Below, one piece after another: positions 19,858 through 28,241 of a DNA stretch of 64,000 bases. The notes under the pieces are model-generated. The model had not been told where the DNA came from and searched no databases. It saw nothing but the letters and a program-made list of their open reading frames with translations. Within the stretch, counting starts at the first letter, position 1, and every line of letters starts with the position of its first letter. The stretch covers positions 5,985,001-6,049,000 of the forward strand of contig NZ_CP017641.1 in the NCBI RefSeq assembly GCF_001983935.1, written 5' to 3'. The stretch comes from Fuerstiella marisgermanici. Lineage in GTDB: Bacteria > Planctomycetota > Planctomycetia > Planctomycetales > Planctomycetaceae. A program made the translations under genes and the position numbers.

Positions 19858-20412
19858 ATGACTACAGCGAACCTGTCGACCATCGTTTTTGCAGCAGTTT
19901 TTGTCGCCGCGGGTTCGCTATTGGCCAGCAGCGATGAATCGACTGACGCGGCGAAGACTGGTGCCGTAGAAGGCACTTCGACAGTCGCCACGACGACCGT
20001 TGAGGCGGCCCGACGGCAGGCGGAGATACTTCACGAAGCGATGCACTCAACGTTGCAGATCACTCACGACCGCTTTTACCGCGAAGACGAAGGGTTGCCG
20101 ATCCCGGCGTTTTCAATGAAAGAAGTGTTCGCGGAAATCAAACAGAAGCAGGGAGTTTCACTGCGTTGGCTTGTGGTGGAAGGCCAGGCAATGAACACGG
20201 ACCACAAAGCAAAAACGGATTTCGAAAAAGAAGCGGTCAAGGCGTTAAAGTCCGGCCGCGGGTTTCACGAACAAAATGAAAACGGCGTCTATCAGCGAGC
20301 CGCCGCGATCACTCTTTCCAACCACTGCCTGAAATGTCACGTCCCCGATCGACGAGACACGCGCGACCGCACAGCAGGCTTAGTGATTTCCATTCCCGTA
20401 GCATCGAATTAG
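19858..20412 (+). CDS. DUF3365 (Tll0287-like) haem-binding secreted protein
   Basis: The start at 19858 has GAGAGGCA about 10 bases upstream and gives a signal peptide (MTTANLSTIVFAAVFVAAGSLLA). 184 residues. The body fits the DUF3365/Tll0287-like fold, a PAS-like haem-binding domain: AFSMKEVFAEIKQKQGVSLRW, then RAAAITLSNHCLKCHVPDRR with the CLKCH motif close to the C-terminus. These proteins are thought to be periplasmic redox or gas sensors. Divergent from the other CxxCH protein; the stop is followed within 12 bases by a dispersed hairpin repeat. Confidence 0.85.
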   Translation: MTTANLSTIVFAAVFVAAGSLLASSDESTDAAKTGAVEGTSTVATTTVEAARRQAEILHEAMHSTLQITHDRFYREDEGLPIPAFSMKEVFAEIKQKQGVSLRWLVVEGQAMNTDHKAKTDFEKEAVKALKSGRGFHEQNENGVYQRAAAITLSNHCLKCHVPDRRDTRDRTAGLVISIPVASN

Positions 20413-20423
20413 AAGTTGCCAAA

Positions 20424-20524
20424 CAGCGAATCTCGCTGACTTGCAGCCGCGGAACAAGCGTTTCGGACGATGAAGGCTGTTTCCCACGAGCCCGAACCGG
20501 CCACGACAAAAGGAAAACTGCTCT
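20424..20524 (+). repeat. Dispersed ~100 bp hairpin-headed repeat, copy A
   Basis: Begins with the perfect hairpin CAGCGA-ATC-TCGCTG, then a conserved body containing CCGCGGAACAAG and GTTTCCCACGAGCCCG and ends near AAAACTGCTC. Matching copies lie at 54669-54770 (+) and 51732-51832 (-). Here it fills the gap between the convergent DUF3365 and amidohydrolase genes. The hairpin loop differs between copies (ATC or CTT) while the stem is kept. Confidence 0.8.
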
Positions 20525-20531
20525 AACAGCA

Positions 20532-21371
20532 TCACACTTCAAGGCCGTAGAACTTCTGAGCCGTCCCGCCAAAGACCATTTCCTGTTCTGAGTGACTTAG
20601 CGAACCGAGCAGTTCCTGTAACGCGCCGTAAACCTGCTCGTAGGTCGCCGCCAATTCGCAGACGGGCCAGTCGCTACCGTACATGCAACGAGCCGGACCG
20701 AAGGCTTCCAGGGCAGTTTCGACGTAGGGTTTCAGGTCGGCCGGCTTCCAGTTTTTCCAGTCGGCTTCCGTGACCATGCCGCTGAGTTTGCAGTAGATGT
20801 TCGGAAGCTTCGCAGCAGCCTTCAGATCGTCGACCCAGCCAGCGGTCACCTGATCTTTAATCTTCGGCTTCGCAAGATGGTCAATCACCATCGGCAGGTC
20901 GGGCAATTTTCGTCCCAGCGTAGCGGCGTGCTTCAAGTGTTGAGTGTAGAACAACAGGTCGTATGGAACCGCATGCTTTTCCAAAACCTTCAGTCCGCGG
21001 ATGATGTTCGGCTGGATGATGAAGTCCGGATCGGGTTCGTCCTGAACAATATGTCGAATGCCAACAAACTTCGGATGTTCAACAAACTCCGCAAGTTGCT
21101 CTTCACACTTGTCTGACGCCAGATCAACCCAGCCAACAACGCCCGCAATAAAATCATTCTGTTCCGCCAGCTTTAAGACCCAGCGGTTTTCAGCGACATC
21201 GTGCTGTGTCTGCACGAACACGGATTTGTCGATGCCGCATTTCTGCAGATGCACTTTCAGGTCGGCAGGCAAATAGCTGCGACAAATTGCTTTGTGCTGT
21301 GGCGTGTGCAGCCAGTCGTATTGGAACGGCAGATCAAGCTGCCAGAAGTGCTGATGGGCATCAATGATCAT
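20532..21371 (-). CDS. Amidohydrolase 2 family protein (lactonase-like)
   Basis: 279 residues, TIM-barrel amidohydrolase of the COG3618 (L-fuconolactonase/uronolactonase-like) type. Metal-binding HQHFW is at residues 6-10, the middle has VIDHLAKP (His ligand) and the end has YGSDWPVCE with the catalytic Asp. No signal peptide: cytoplasmic. The family hydrolyses sugar lactones or related cyclic esters. The second amidohydrolase-like gene upstream on the same strand (start 22280) may be co-transcribed. Exact substrate cannot be read from sequence. Confidence 0.9.
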   Translation of the reverse strand: MIIDAHQHFWQLDLPFQYDWLHTPQHKAICRSYLPADLKVHLQKCGIDKSVFVQTQHDVAENRWVLKLAEQNDFIAGVVGWVDLASDKCEEQLAEFVEHPKFVGIRHIVQDEPDPDFIIQPNIIRGLKVLEKHAVPYDLLFYTQHLKHAATLGRKLPDLPMVIDHLAKPKIKDQVTAGWVDDLKAAAKLPNIYCKLSGMVTEADWKNWKPADLKPYVETALEAFGPARCMYGSDWPVCELAATYEQVYGALQELLGSLSHSEQEMVFGGTAQKFYGLEV

Positions 21372-21419
21372 GTGACATTCTTCATCAAAGGGTCTTAAGA
21401 ACGGCTGGCGCGTGACCGG

Positions 21420-22280
21420 TTAAACGCTTGCACGTTTGAGAAGCACGTTGCTGGCGTTGTCCGTGTACACCGCTCGCAACTGTTCGTCGACTAACCGCCC
21501 CGATTCGTGAACGCGGATCATCGCCGCTTCGGGAATCAACAAAGGTGCATGGCTGCCATAGAGGACTCGTCCCTTTGGCACAGCCTTCACCAATTGGGGC
21601 ACGGCATCGGTTCCGTCCACGCGAGCTGTGTCGAAATAAATGTTGGGCAACCCCGCGAGCTGAGTCAGCAACGGAGATCTAAGACGATGGTTAAGCAATT
21701 GAATGCGGACGTTTGGATATTTTTTCTTCAATGTCAGCAGTGGCTGAACGTCGGTGTCCGGCACCTGTAACTGTGGGTGCTGAGTTCGGCCGTCTTCCAT
21801 GGCCACCACAATCTGCACGATCAGGCTGGCGTCCTGTGCCAGTTGCAGAAGTTCAGTGAACTCAGTGTCGAGCAATGTGTAGCCGTGATAGTTCGGATGC
21901 AGTCGAATGACCTTCATCTGATGTTCGCCCGCACACCGCTGCAGGTCGTCGGGCCAACCCGGCAACGCCAGATTGATACTGCCAACGGGAACCATGTCGG
22001 CATGAGGGCGGCATTCGGCCGCAAGGCGTTGATTGACAGCCGCGATATCACGATGCAGAAGGCCTTCAAAGCTTCCCGCCCATACCTGCGAAACGTTTAG
22101 AGACCGCAGCTTCTGCATCAGCTTAGTGGTGCTATCCAGCGGCAATCGGCGGAACGGCCAGGCAAACAGGCTGACGTTGGTGTCGATAACGCCTTCAACC
22201 CGTTCGGCAGCGCTCACCGGAAATGTTCCCGCTGCGGCAGCAACACCAGTGAGCTTTAACAGATGACGACGATTAAGCAT
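21420..22280 (-). CDS. Tat-exported amidohydrolase-like protein
   Basis: The start at 22280 gives MLNRRHLLKLTGVAAAAGTF, a twin-arginine signal; an in-frame start 19 codons upstream would spoil it. 286 residues. The fold resembles amidohydrolase 2 proteins (IDTNVSLFAWPFRRL near the N-terminus, MKVIRLHPNYHGY, and YGSHAPLL near the end), but the usual first motif DxHxH reads DTNVS and the final Asp motif reads GSHAP. The canonical metal ligands are therefore partly missing. Likely a divergent or non-canonical relative, encoded just upstream of a normal family member. Confidence 0.8.
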   Translation of the reverse strand: MLNRRHLLKLTGVAAAAGTFPVSAAERVEGVIDTNVSLFAWPFRRLPLDSTTKLMQKLRSLNVSQVWAGSFEGLLHRDIAAVNQRLAAECRPHADMVPVGSINLALPGWPDDLQRCAGEHQMKVIRLHPNYHGYTLLDTEFTELLQLAQDASLIVQIVVAMEDGRTQHPQLQVPDTDVQPLLTLKKKYPNVRIQLLNHRLRSPLLTQLAGLPNIYFDTARVDGTDAVPQLVKAVPKGRVLYGSHAPLLIPEAAMIRVHESGRLVDEQLRAVYTDNASNVLLKRASV

Positions 22281-22364
22281 GGATGCGTTTCGTGGCAGAA
22301 CAAAGCTAACACCGGCGTGGCCTAAGCGGTCGCACAATCTGAGCCGTGCTTGATTAGATGAAGA

Positions 22365-22802
22365 TCACGACTTCACCGGTACGCCGGCAAAGGCCGCTAG
22401 TTCCGCCAACAGCGGATCGATGGTTTTCTTCTGGAATTTGTGCGGCGGTGCCCAGTCGAACCACTCGCAGTCGTCGTGTTCTGTCAACACGATATCGACG
22501 TCGTTGATCAGTCGGCCCAAAAAGATGCGCAGCGTTTTTTCAACTCGCTTCTTGCCAGCTCCGTATCGTTTGCCATTCACAACATAACGGCTTTCGAAGC
22601 AGAAGTCGGGATCAACTTCGATATCGTTTGAGGTGATACCAGTTTCTTCTTCGAGTTCACGCAACGCGCATTCGAGGTCTGTTTCGCCCGGGTCGACATG
22701 GCCCTTGGGAAGATCCCAGCGATCCGGATGTTTCATTAACAGAAACGAAGTGACCGGGTCGCCTTTGACAATTAAAAAACCGCAGGAACGTGGTTCCTTC
22801 AT
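22365..22802 (-). CDS. Nudix hydrolase (bis(5'-nucleosyl)-tetraphosphatase-like)
   Basis: The start at 22802 (MKEPRSCGFLIVKGD) is chosen because upstream in-frame codons overlap the preceding gene and encode only Arg-rich sequence. 145 residues. The Nudix box GHVDPGETDLECALRELEEE continues TGI, a complete GX5EX7REUXEEXGU. The preceding WDLPKG and the size resemble Ap4A hydrolases of the NUDT2 type. It follows the FG-GAP gene by 31 bases and probably ends that transcription unit. Substrate assignment is tentative. Confidence 0.9.
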   Translation of the reverse strand: MKEPRSCGFLIVKGDPVTSFLLMKHPDRWDLPKGHVDPGETDLECALRELEEETGITSNDIEVDPDFCFESRYVVNGKRYGAGKKRVEKTLRIFLGRLINDVDIVLTEHDDCEWFDWAPPHKFQKKTIDPLLAELAAFAGVPVKS

Positions 22803-22833
22803 CCGTGATGTCCTTTTCACTTTTCGTCTACGT

Positions 22834-25227
22834 CTATTCGCTGGCCGACGGCGAATCGGTTGAACTCGATCCTGTGTCCACGCCACTGTCCTGAGGATAA
22901 ACGATCAGCCGGTCATGGCACAACAGAATAAGATCGTTTCGTCCGTCGCCCGTCACATCCACGATAGCGCCTTCCCGAGGCTCGGTGCCTCGCGCGGATG
23001 AATCTGAAACCAACCGCTTCTCTTCGAATACTCGAAAGTGAGTCGCCGCCTGCAGCCCTTTGTCTTTATCAAGTCGCAGGATTTCGACACCATCGATGCT
23101 GGTATCGATGACGGCCAAATCCACGTTACCATCGCCGTTAATATCACCGGCGATCACATCGGCAGCATAGGCATCGTCGCGGTCCGATTCGTACGTCGCC
23201 ACTTCCGTTAGTTCTGAATTTGCCTGGCCGGAATACAGAACGGCAAACTGCTGGCTGCCGCATAATAGTAAGTCGTCCTGTTGATCTCCGTTCAGGTCGG
23301 CCACATGAGCCGACGCAAATCGCAGCGAACCGAGTTCCACTTCCTTCCACGGCCGATACAGACCATTGTTCTTGCGCAGGACGCGAAGTTTTTTCACCCC
23401 CGTATCCACCAGCACGACTTCCGGATCGGCTTCCCCGTCCAGGTCTACGACCGCTACACCCGCCAGCCGCGCCTTCGATTCTCCGGCGTTAAACTGGTCC
23501 GCGATCTTCCATTCGTCTTCTTCGAAAGTCATCTTTCTGGCAAAGGCTTCGCGAGCCACGTAGAGCTCCCTGCCGTGGACAAACAACTCGCCTGCCGATG
23601 CAGTACCAAGGTTCAGCGGTTCCACCTTCCAGCGTCCGTTGGCGGCACCTTCGGCCGCCGTTGGTAACAGGACAACGCCTTTATTGCCAGCACCGCTGGG
23701 CACGGCCAGAAGGTCGTCGATTGCGTCGCCGTCAGCATCCAACGACAGCAGATTCATTCCCCGCGTGCCGATTGCAGCAGGTGGCAGAGTCTGCACGTCA
23801 ACTGCGTCGGTCCAACTTTCATCGCCGGACGTATTCAGCAGACGCAGTTTCAAACTGGCGCTGCTGCCGGAACCTTTTTTCATGCAGGCTGCCAGTAGAG
23901 TCTTATCCTTCTGACGAAGAATCGTCATCGCGGCGAATTCGTGTCCATCGATTGGTCGAGCGACGACTTCCGGGAAGACGAGCCGACCATCTTTAAATCG
24001 ACTCACGGCAATCGCAGATTCCTTGTCGCTCATTAAGATCACTTCGGCATGCTGATCACCGTCCAGATCGGCGATGCAAACGTCGATGGCCCCCAAAAGT
24101 CCGGGAAATGTTTCCGCCGTTCCAAGGCCGTCGATCCCGTTTTGTCGGTACACCAGCACTTGAGCATTTTCCGGATCCGTAACGACGACATCGCTAAGCA
24201 TGTCGCCATCGATGTCGCCGATCGCAATCGCGCGTTTTTCGCGGCCGGTGGCTGCTCCAATGCCATACTGGACCAGGCGAGCCGGTAGGTCATCTTCCTG
24301 TCGTTTTGTGTGTTGCAGCTTCGAGACCTGAACGCGGCCCGTGCGGCTATCCACGGTCAGAATTTCCTTGCCCGGTTCCTTGTCGACGTCAAACAACGTG
24401 ACGGAACGCGGCTGATTCAGATCGAAACGAACTTCCGGTCCCAGACGTCCGTCTTTGGTTTGCAGCCGAGCGCACAAGCCACGGTCTGAGCCTTCGTTCG
24501 CCTGATAGCTAAGATCCTGCAGGCCATCGCCATCGAGATCTGCGATCTGCACAAGAGCCAATTGGGCAGATGTATTGATCAGTGATTCGGGCGCTTTCAT
24601 CGAGCCGTCGTCTTCCTGAAAAATCACGTGCGTCGCGTTCTTGCCCAAAACTGCGATGTCAGCTCGCTTGTCGTTATTCAGGTCCCCCGTAGCAATCATC
24701 CACGCGGCAGGAGCCAGGTCCGGCAAGCGTACAGACCAGCGTTCGGTCCATTCAGTCTTCCCTTTTTCCGGCTGGTATCGAATGACCAGTCGATCCGGGA
24801 CACCTACGTACGCCAAATCAGTGCGGCCGTCTCCGTTGAAGTCACTGGCCACAAGGCCTGCCACCTGCTTGTCGACCGAAATCTGACGAACATCGAACCG
24901 CCAGTCAGACGCAAGATCGTTGACATATCGACTGGTCTTCCCCTGACCTGGCTCTGCTTCTTTCTGCTGCCGAAATAACCGCAGACAACTCGCTCGATTA
25001 TCAACCGCAACAAGGTCATCAAGCCCGTCGCTGTCGAAATCTGCGTGTACAAGGCTGAAGGCGCGGCCGTCCAGCTTGTAGAGTTCGACGCCGCTAAAGC
25101 CGTAGAACTGAGCCAGTTCGTTTTCGGTCACAGCATCGTCAAAGGCGGCAGCACGATGGCTGCCGACGCAGGCGGCCACGACCACAACAACGCTCAGGAA
25201 CTTCAACGACGGTGGGGTGGTTTGCAC
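22834..25227 (-). CDS. Secreted FG-GAP/VCBS repeat beta-propeller protein (797 aa)
   Basis: A signal peptide (MQTTPPSLKFLSVVVVVAACV, cleavage near AAA-F) precedes roughly a dozen FG-GAP-like repeats with calcium loops of the form DxDxDGxxD: DFDSDGLDDLVAV, DFNGDGRTDLAYV, DLNNDKRADIAVL, DIDGDMLSDVVV, DINGDGNVDLAVI and others. These form integrin-like propellers. Such proteins are abundant and mostly uncharacterised in planctomycetes. It sits in a same-strand run with a PQQ-propeller gene and DUF1501/DUF1549 genes, so a periplasmic role in polymer use is a reasonable guess. Confidence 0.9.
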   Translation of the reverse strand: MQTTPPSLKFLSVVVVVAACVGSHRAAAFDDAVTENELAQFYGFSGVELYKLDGRAFSLVHADFDSDGLDDLVAVDNRASCLRLFRQQKEAEPGQGKTSRYVNDLASDWRFDVRQISVDKQVAGLVASDFNGDGRTDLAYVGVPDRLVIRYQPEKGKTEWTERWSVRLPDLAPAAWMIATGDLNNDKRADIAVLGKNATHVIFQEDDGSMKAPESLINTSAQLALVQIADLDGDGLQDLSYQANEGSDRGLCARLQTKDGRLGPEVRFDLNQPRSVTLFDVDKEPGKEILTVDSRTGRVQVSKLQHTKRQEDDLPARLVQYGIGAATGREKRAIAIGDIDGDMLSDVVVTDPENAQVLVYRQNGIDGLGTAETFPGLLGAIDVCIADLDGDQHAEVILMSDKESAIAVSRFKDGRLVFPEVVARPIDGHEFAAMTILRQKDKTLLAACMKKGSGSSASLKLRLLNTSGDESWTDAVDVQTLPPAAIGTRGMNLLSLDADGDAIDDLLAVPSGAGNKGVVLLPTAAEGAANGRWKVEPLNLGTASAGELFVHGRELYVAREAFARKMTFEEDEWKIADQFNAGESKARLAGVAVVDLDGEADPEVVLVDTGVKKLRVLRKNNGLYRPWKEVELGSLRFASAHVADLNGDQQDDLLLCGSQQFAVLYSGQANSELTEVATYESDRDDAYAADVIAGDINGDGNVDLAVIDTSIDGVEILRLDKDKGLQAATHFRVFEEKRLVSDSSARGTEPREGAIVDVTGDGRNDLILLCHDRLIVYPQDSGVDTGSSSTDSPSASE

Positions 25228-25322
25228 GAAACTGATACCTTTAGAATCTGGATAACAACCGGCAGGGAGCGGATATTCTTAGCCCCATCGCATGAGTGTG
25301 CAAGCCGGTTGACTCATTGTAG

Positions 25323-26687
25323 CTACTGGTCGTGATGCTTGTCTCGAAAGCAATACAGTCGGGCGGACGTTCGAATCAGCAAACGGTCGCCCACCATCGC
25401 AGGACTCGCCATCGCCATGTCGTCTTTCGCGAGAACATTCTTATGCAGAATCTTCAGCTCGTCAGCGGACTCCATCACATAGGTGACGCCGTCTTCGTTC
25501 AGACAAAAGACTCGTCCACCATAGGCCCATGGTGAAGTCGTGAATGCTCGCCCCTGAGGAATACGTGCCTTATCGAAGACAGATTTGCCGGTTGCCGGAT
25601 CAAAGCATGCGATAAAGCCGAAGTCGTACAAAACCCACAATCGATCTTCGTAGACTAACGTGGAAGGGTTGTAGGGCCCCGCCATCTTCTGACACCACTG
25701 AATATATTCGTTGGACGTTTCGTCTTCTTTTAAGGAAATGTCGCCGGACGCGCCGGGTTTGATCGCATAGATCGGACGGCTTTTGCGATCACCCACATAC
25801 CCGGAACTGATGTACAGCAGGCCGTTGTGTTCGAAGGGTGTGGCAATCGTGATGCTGGACATACCCTGAAAATGCCACAGCAACTGACCCGCCAGGTCGT
25901 ACGATCGGACCTGGTCGGTTCCCGGTGTTACGATCTCAACGCGGTCCGCATTCTTCCAGATAAACGGAGTCGACCAGTTGCTCTTTTCATCACGCGGCGT
26001 CCGCCAGACCTCGTCGCCGGTCGCTGCATTCAGAGCCAACAGGTACGAATCTTCGTCGTTGTCATTCACCAGATACAACCGGTCTTCGTGCAGCACAGGA
26101 GACGCGGCGGTGCCCCAGCCGTTGCGAGTCTTGTGCGGCTGTAACGGCTTTTGCCAGAGCTCGTTACCGTCGAAGTCAAAACAGTAGATGCCGAGGTTCC
26201 CGAAGTAGACGTACAATCGTTGCCCGTCGGTCACGGGCGTTTCCGACGCATAGCTGCTCTTCAGATGAATGGAGGTTTCCGGTTTGGCTTCGTGAACCTG
26301 CTTTTCCCAAAGGATGTCGCCTGATTTCAGATCCAGACAGTAAACCATCCACTGATGAACGCTGTCCGGCGGAGCAGGGCGGTCGCCGCCGAAATACAGT
26401 CCCTTCTTTGGTTCTTCTGACTGGCCCTTGTTCACGACCGACGTCACAAACACCCGGTCGCCCCACACCACAGGCGAAGACCAGCCGCGGCCCGGCAGGT
26501 CGGTTTTCCATGCCACGTTTTCGGTGGCCGACCACTTCACGGGCAGGTCAGCATTATCAGAAACGCCGCGACTGTCGGCGCCTCGAAACTGAGGCCAGTT
26601 GTCTTCGTAGGCTCGCGCGTCGACGTGGAAGACCGTTCCGAGCACCAGCAGTGTTAGCATGCCAGAGGCAATATTTCTCATCGTCAT
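25323..26687 (-). CDS. Secreted PQQ-binding-like beta-propeller protein
   Basis: 454 residues from the ATG at 26687 (MTMRNIASGMLTLLVLGTVF, signal peptide); ATG at 26681 is an alternative. The body is a BamB/quinoprotein-like propeller: DNWPQFRGADSRGVS at the N-terminus, W-docking repeats such as LNAATGDEVWRTPRDE, and GRGWSSPVVWGDRVFVTSV. These planctomycete proteins are rarely true PQQ enzymes; catalytic dehydrogenase residues are not evident. It lies 122 bases downstream of the DUF1501 gene and 95 bases upstream of the FG-GAP gene, all on one strand. Confidence 0.9.
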   Translation of the reverse strand: MTMRNIASGMLTLLVLGTVFHVDARAYEDNWPQFRGADSRGVSDNADLPVKWSATENVAWKTDLPGRGWSSPVVWGDRVFVTSVVNKGQSEEPKKGLYFGGDRPAPPDSVHQWMVYCLDLKSGDILWEKQVHEAKPETSIHLKSSYASETPVTDGQRLYVYFGNLGIYCFDFDGNELWQKPLQPHKTRNGWGTAASPVLHEDRLYLVNDNDEDSYLLALNAATGDEVWRTPRDEKSNWSTPFIWKNADRVEIVTPGTDQVRSYDLAGQLLWHFQGMSSITIATPFEHNGLLYISSGYVGDRKSRPIYAIKPGASGDISLKEDETSNEYIQWCQKMAGPYNPSTLVYEDRLWVLYDFGFIACFDPATGKSVFDKARIPQGRAFTTSPWAYGGRVFCLNEDGVTYVMESADELKILHKNVLAKDDMAMASPAMVGDRLLIRTSARLYCFRDKHHDQ

Positions 26688-26809
26688 TTCAATCCATTGG
26701 GGTTTCGCAGGAATACGTTCACGGTGCGGAAGAATTTGTACAGAAGGCAACTCAGTTCACAATTATGAATCGCTGACGGTGCCATTATTACCTGCTGACG
26801 AACTGTGCC

Positions 26810-28237
26810 TTACGCCAATACGTCTTCCACAACGTTCCCATAAACGTCTGTGAGCCGGAAATCACGACCAGCGTAGTTGAATGTCAGCTTCTTATGGTCC
26901 AGCCCCAGCAGATGCAACACTGTCGCGTGCCAGTCATGGATGTGGACGGGATTCTCAACCGCTGCGTAACCCAGCTCATCCGTCGCCCCATAAGCCAGAC
27001 CACCTTTGACTCCGCCGCCCGCCATCCAGATCGTATAGCCCTTGTTGTTGTGATCGCGTCCGGTGCCACTTTGAGCATAAGGAGTGCGGCCGAATTCCCC
27101 CGCCCAGACGACCAGTGTGTCCTTCAACAGGCCGCGTGATTTCAAATCCGACAACAACGCGGCCACCGGCTGGTCCGTGGCCGCACAGGCTTCGGGCAGA
27201 ACTTTCTGCAACAGAAAATGGTGGTCCCAGCTAACTGGAGCGGTCACTTCCACAAAACGCGTGCCCGCTTCCACCATCCGTCGCGCCAGCAGACACTGAC
27301 GGCCAAAACGATCCGTCACGCGGCCCGAACCAATGCCGTACTCATCCATCGTCGCTTTCGTTTCTGACGACAGGTCCAGCAAGTCAGGCACTTCATCCTG
27401 CATGCGAAACGCCAGTTCGAATGATTCAATCGCGCCTTCGATTTCTGGGTGGTACTCGTCACGATTCAACTTGTGAGCGTTCAAGTCGCGGATCAGATCC
27501 AGTTGTCTGCGTTGTTGTTCGGCCGACAGCAGGTCGTTCTTCATGTTTTTCAACGGCCCGCCGGGTTCCTTATCCACGCCCAGCAGCTTGGCGTAGAATT
27601 CGGGAATCTGGTTCGTGCCGATTCTTGTAGCCTGATAAACGGCGGGCAAAAATGCGCTGCCGTAGTTTCGAGCTCCCCCGTTTTCGGATGGAGGATTGAT
27701 CGTGATGAAGCCCGGCAGGTTTTCGTTTTCAGTGCCCAGTCCATACAGCGACCACGCTCCCAGCGATGGCCGAGTGAACTGAAAACTGCCGGTATGCATC
27801 TGAATGAATGCCTGCGAATGATTGGGCAGATCGGTGTGCATGCTATGAATAAAACACAAATCGTCCGCGTGCTTCGCCAGTTCCGGGCAGAGTTCCGAAA
27901 ACCATAGGCCGGACTCGCCATGCTGAGCGAATTTGAACGGTGAAGGCATTAACGCCGCGTTTCCGGCCAGTGCACTCATGGCCGTTTTACGACCTGCGGC
28001 GTCGGCCAGCAGCGGTTTGTGGTCGAACAGGTCGACGTGCGATGGTCCGCCATTCATGCACAGAAAAATGACGTTCTTCGCGGTCGCCGGAAAGTGCGTG
28101 GCCTTCGGAGCCAGCGGCTTTTGCGACGTCGCCTCATCGCGCGCCCTCGCCTGTTGAGCCAGACTGGCGAAAGCGAGGTAGCCGAAGCCAGACGAAAGCG
28201 ACTGAAGCACCTGGCGGCGTGTCGGGAGATTCTTCAT
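26810..28237 (-). CDS. DUF1501 protein, Tat-exported
   Basis: 475 residues from 28237 (MKNLPTRRQVLQSLSSGFGY), a twin-arginine-like signal; upstream in-frame codons overlap the preceding gene and are rejected. The sequence has the DUF1501 (sulfatase-like fold) signature: FLCMNGGPSHVDLFDHKP, then AGEFGRTPYAQ, GRDHNNKGYTIWMAGGGVKGG and HDWHATVLHLLGLDH. DUF1501 proteins are nearly always paired with DUF1549/DUF1553 cytochromes in planctomycetes. Here the start is 4 bases past the stop of that partner, so translation is coupled. Biochemical function is unknown. Confidence 0.95.
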   Translation of the reverse strand: MKNLPTRRQVLQSLSSGFGYLAFASLAQQARARDEATSQKPLAPKATHFPATAKNVIFLCMNGGPSHVDLFDHKPLLADAAGRKTAMSALAGNAALMPSPFKFAQHGESGLWFSELCPELAKHADDLCFIHSMHTDLPNHSQAFIQMHTGSFQFTRPSLGAWSLYGLGTENENLPGFITINPPSENGGARNYGSAFLPAVYQATRIGTNQIPEFYAKLLGVDKEPGGPLKNMKNDLLSAEQQRRQLDLIRDLNAHKLNRDEYHPEIEGAIESFELAFRMQDEVPDLLDLSSETKATMDEYGIGSGRVTDRFGRQCLLARRMVEAGTRFVEVTAPVSWDHHFLLQKVLPEACAATDQPVAALLSDLKSRGLLKDTLVVWAGEFGRTPYAQSGTGRDHNNKGYTIWMAGGGVKGGLAYGATDELGYAAVENPVHIHDWHATVLHLLGLDHKKLTFNYAGRDFRLTDVYGNVVEDVLA

Positions 28238-28241
28238 GACA

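Noticed and set aside
25323-26687. True PQQ-dependent dehydrogenase
   Set aside because: Propeller repeats are present but the catalytic Asp/Cys features of quinoprotein dehydrogenases were not found.
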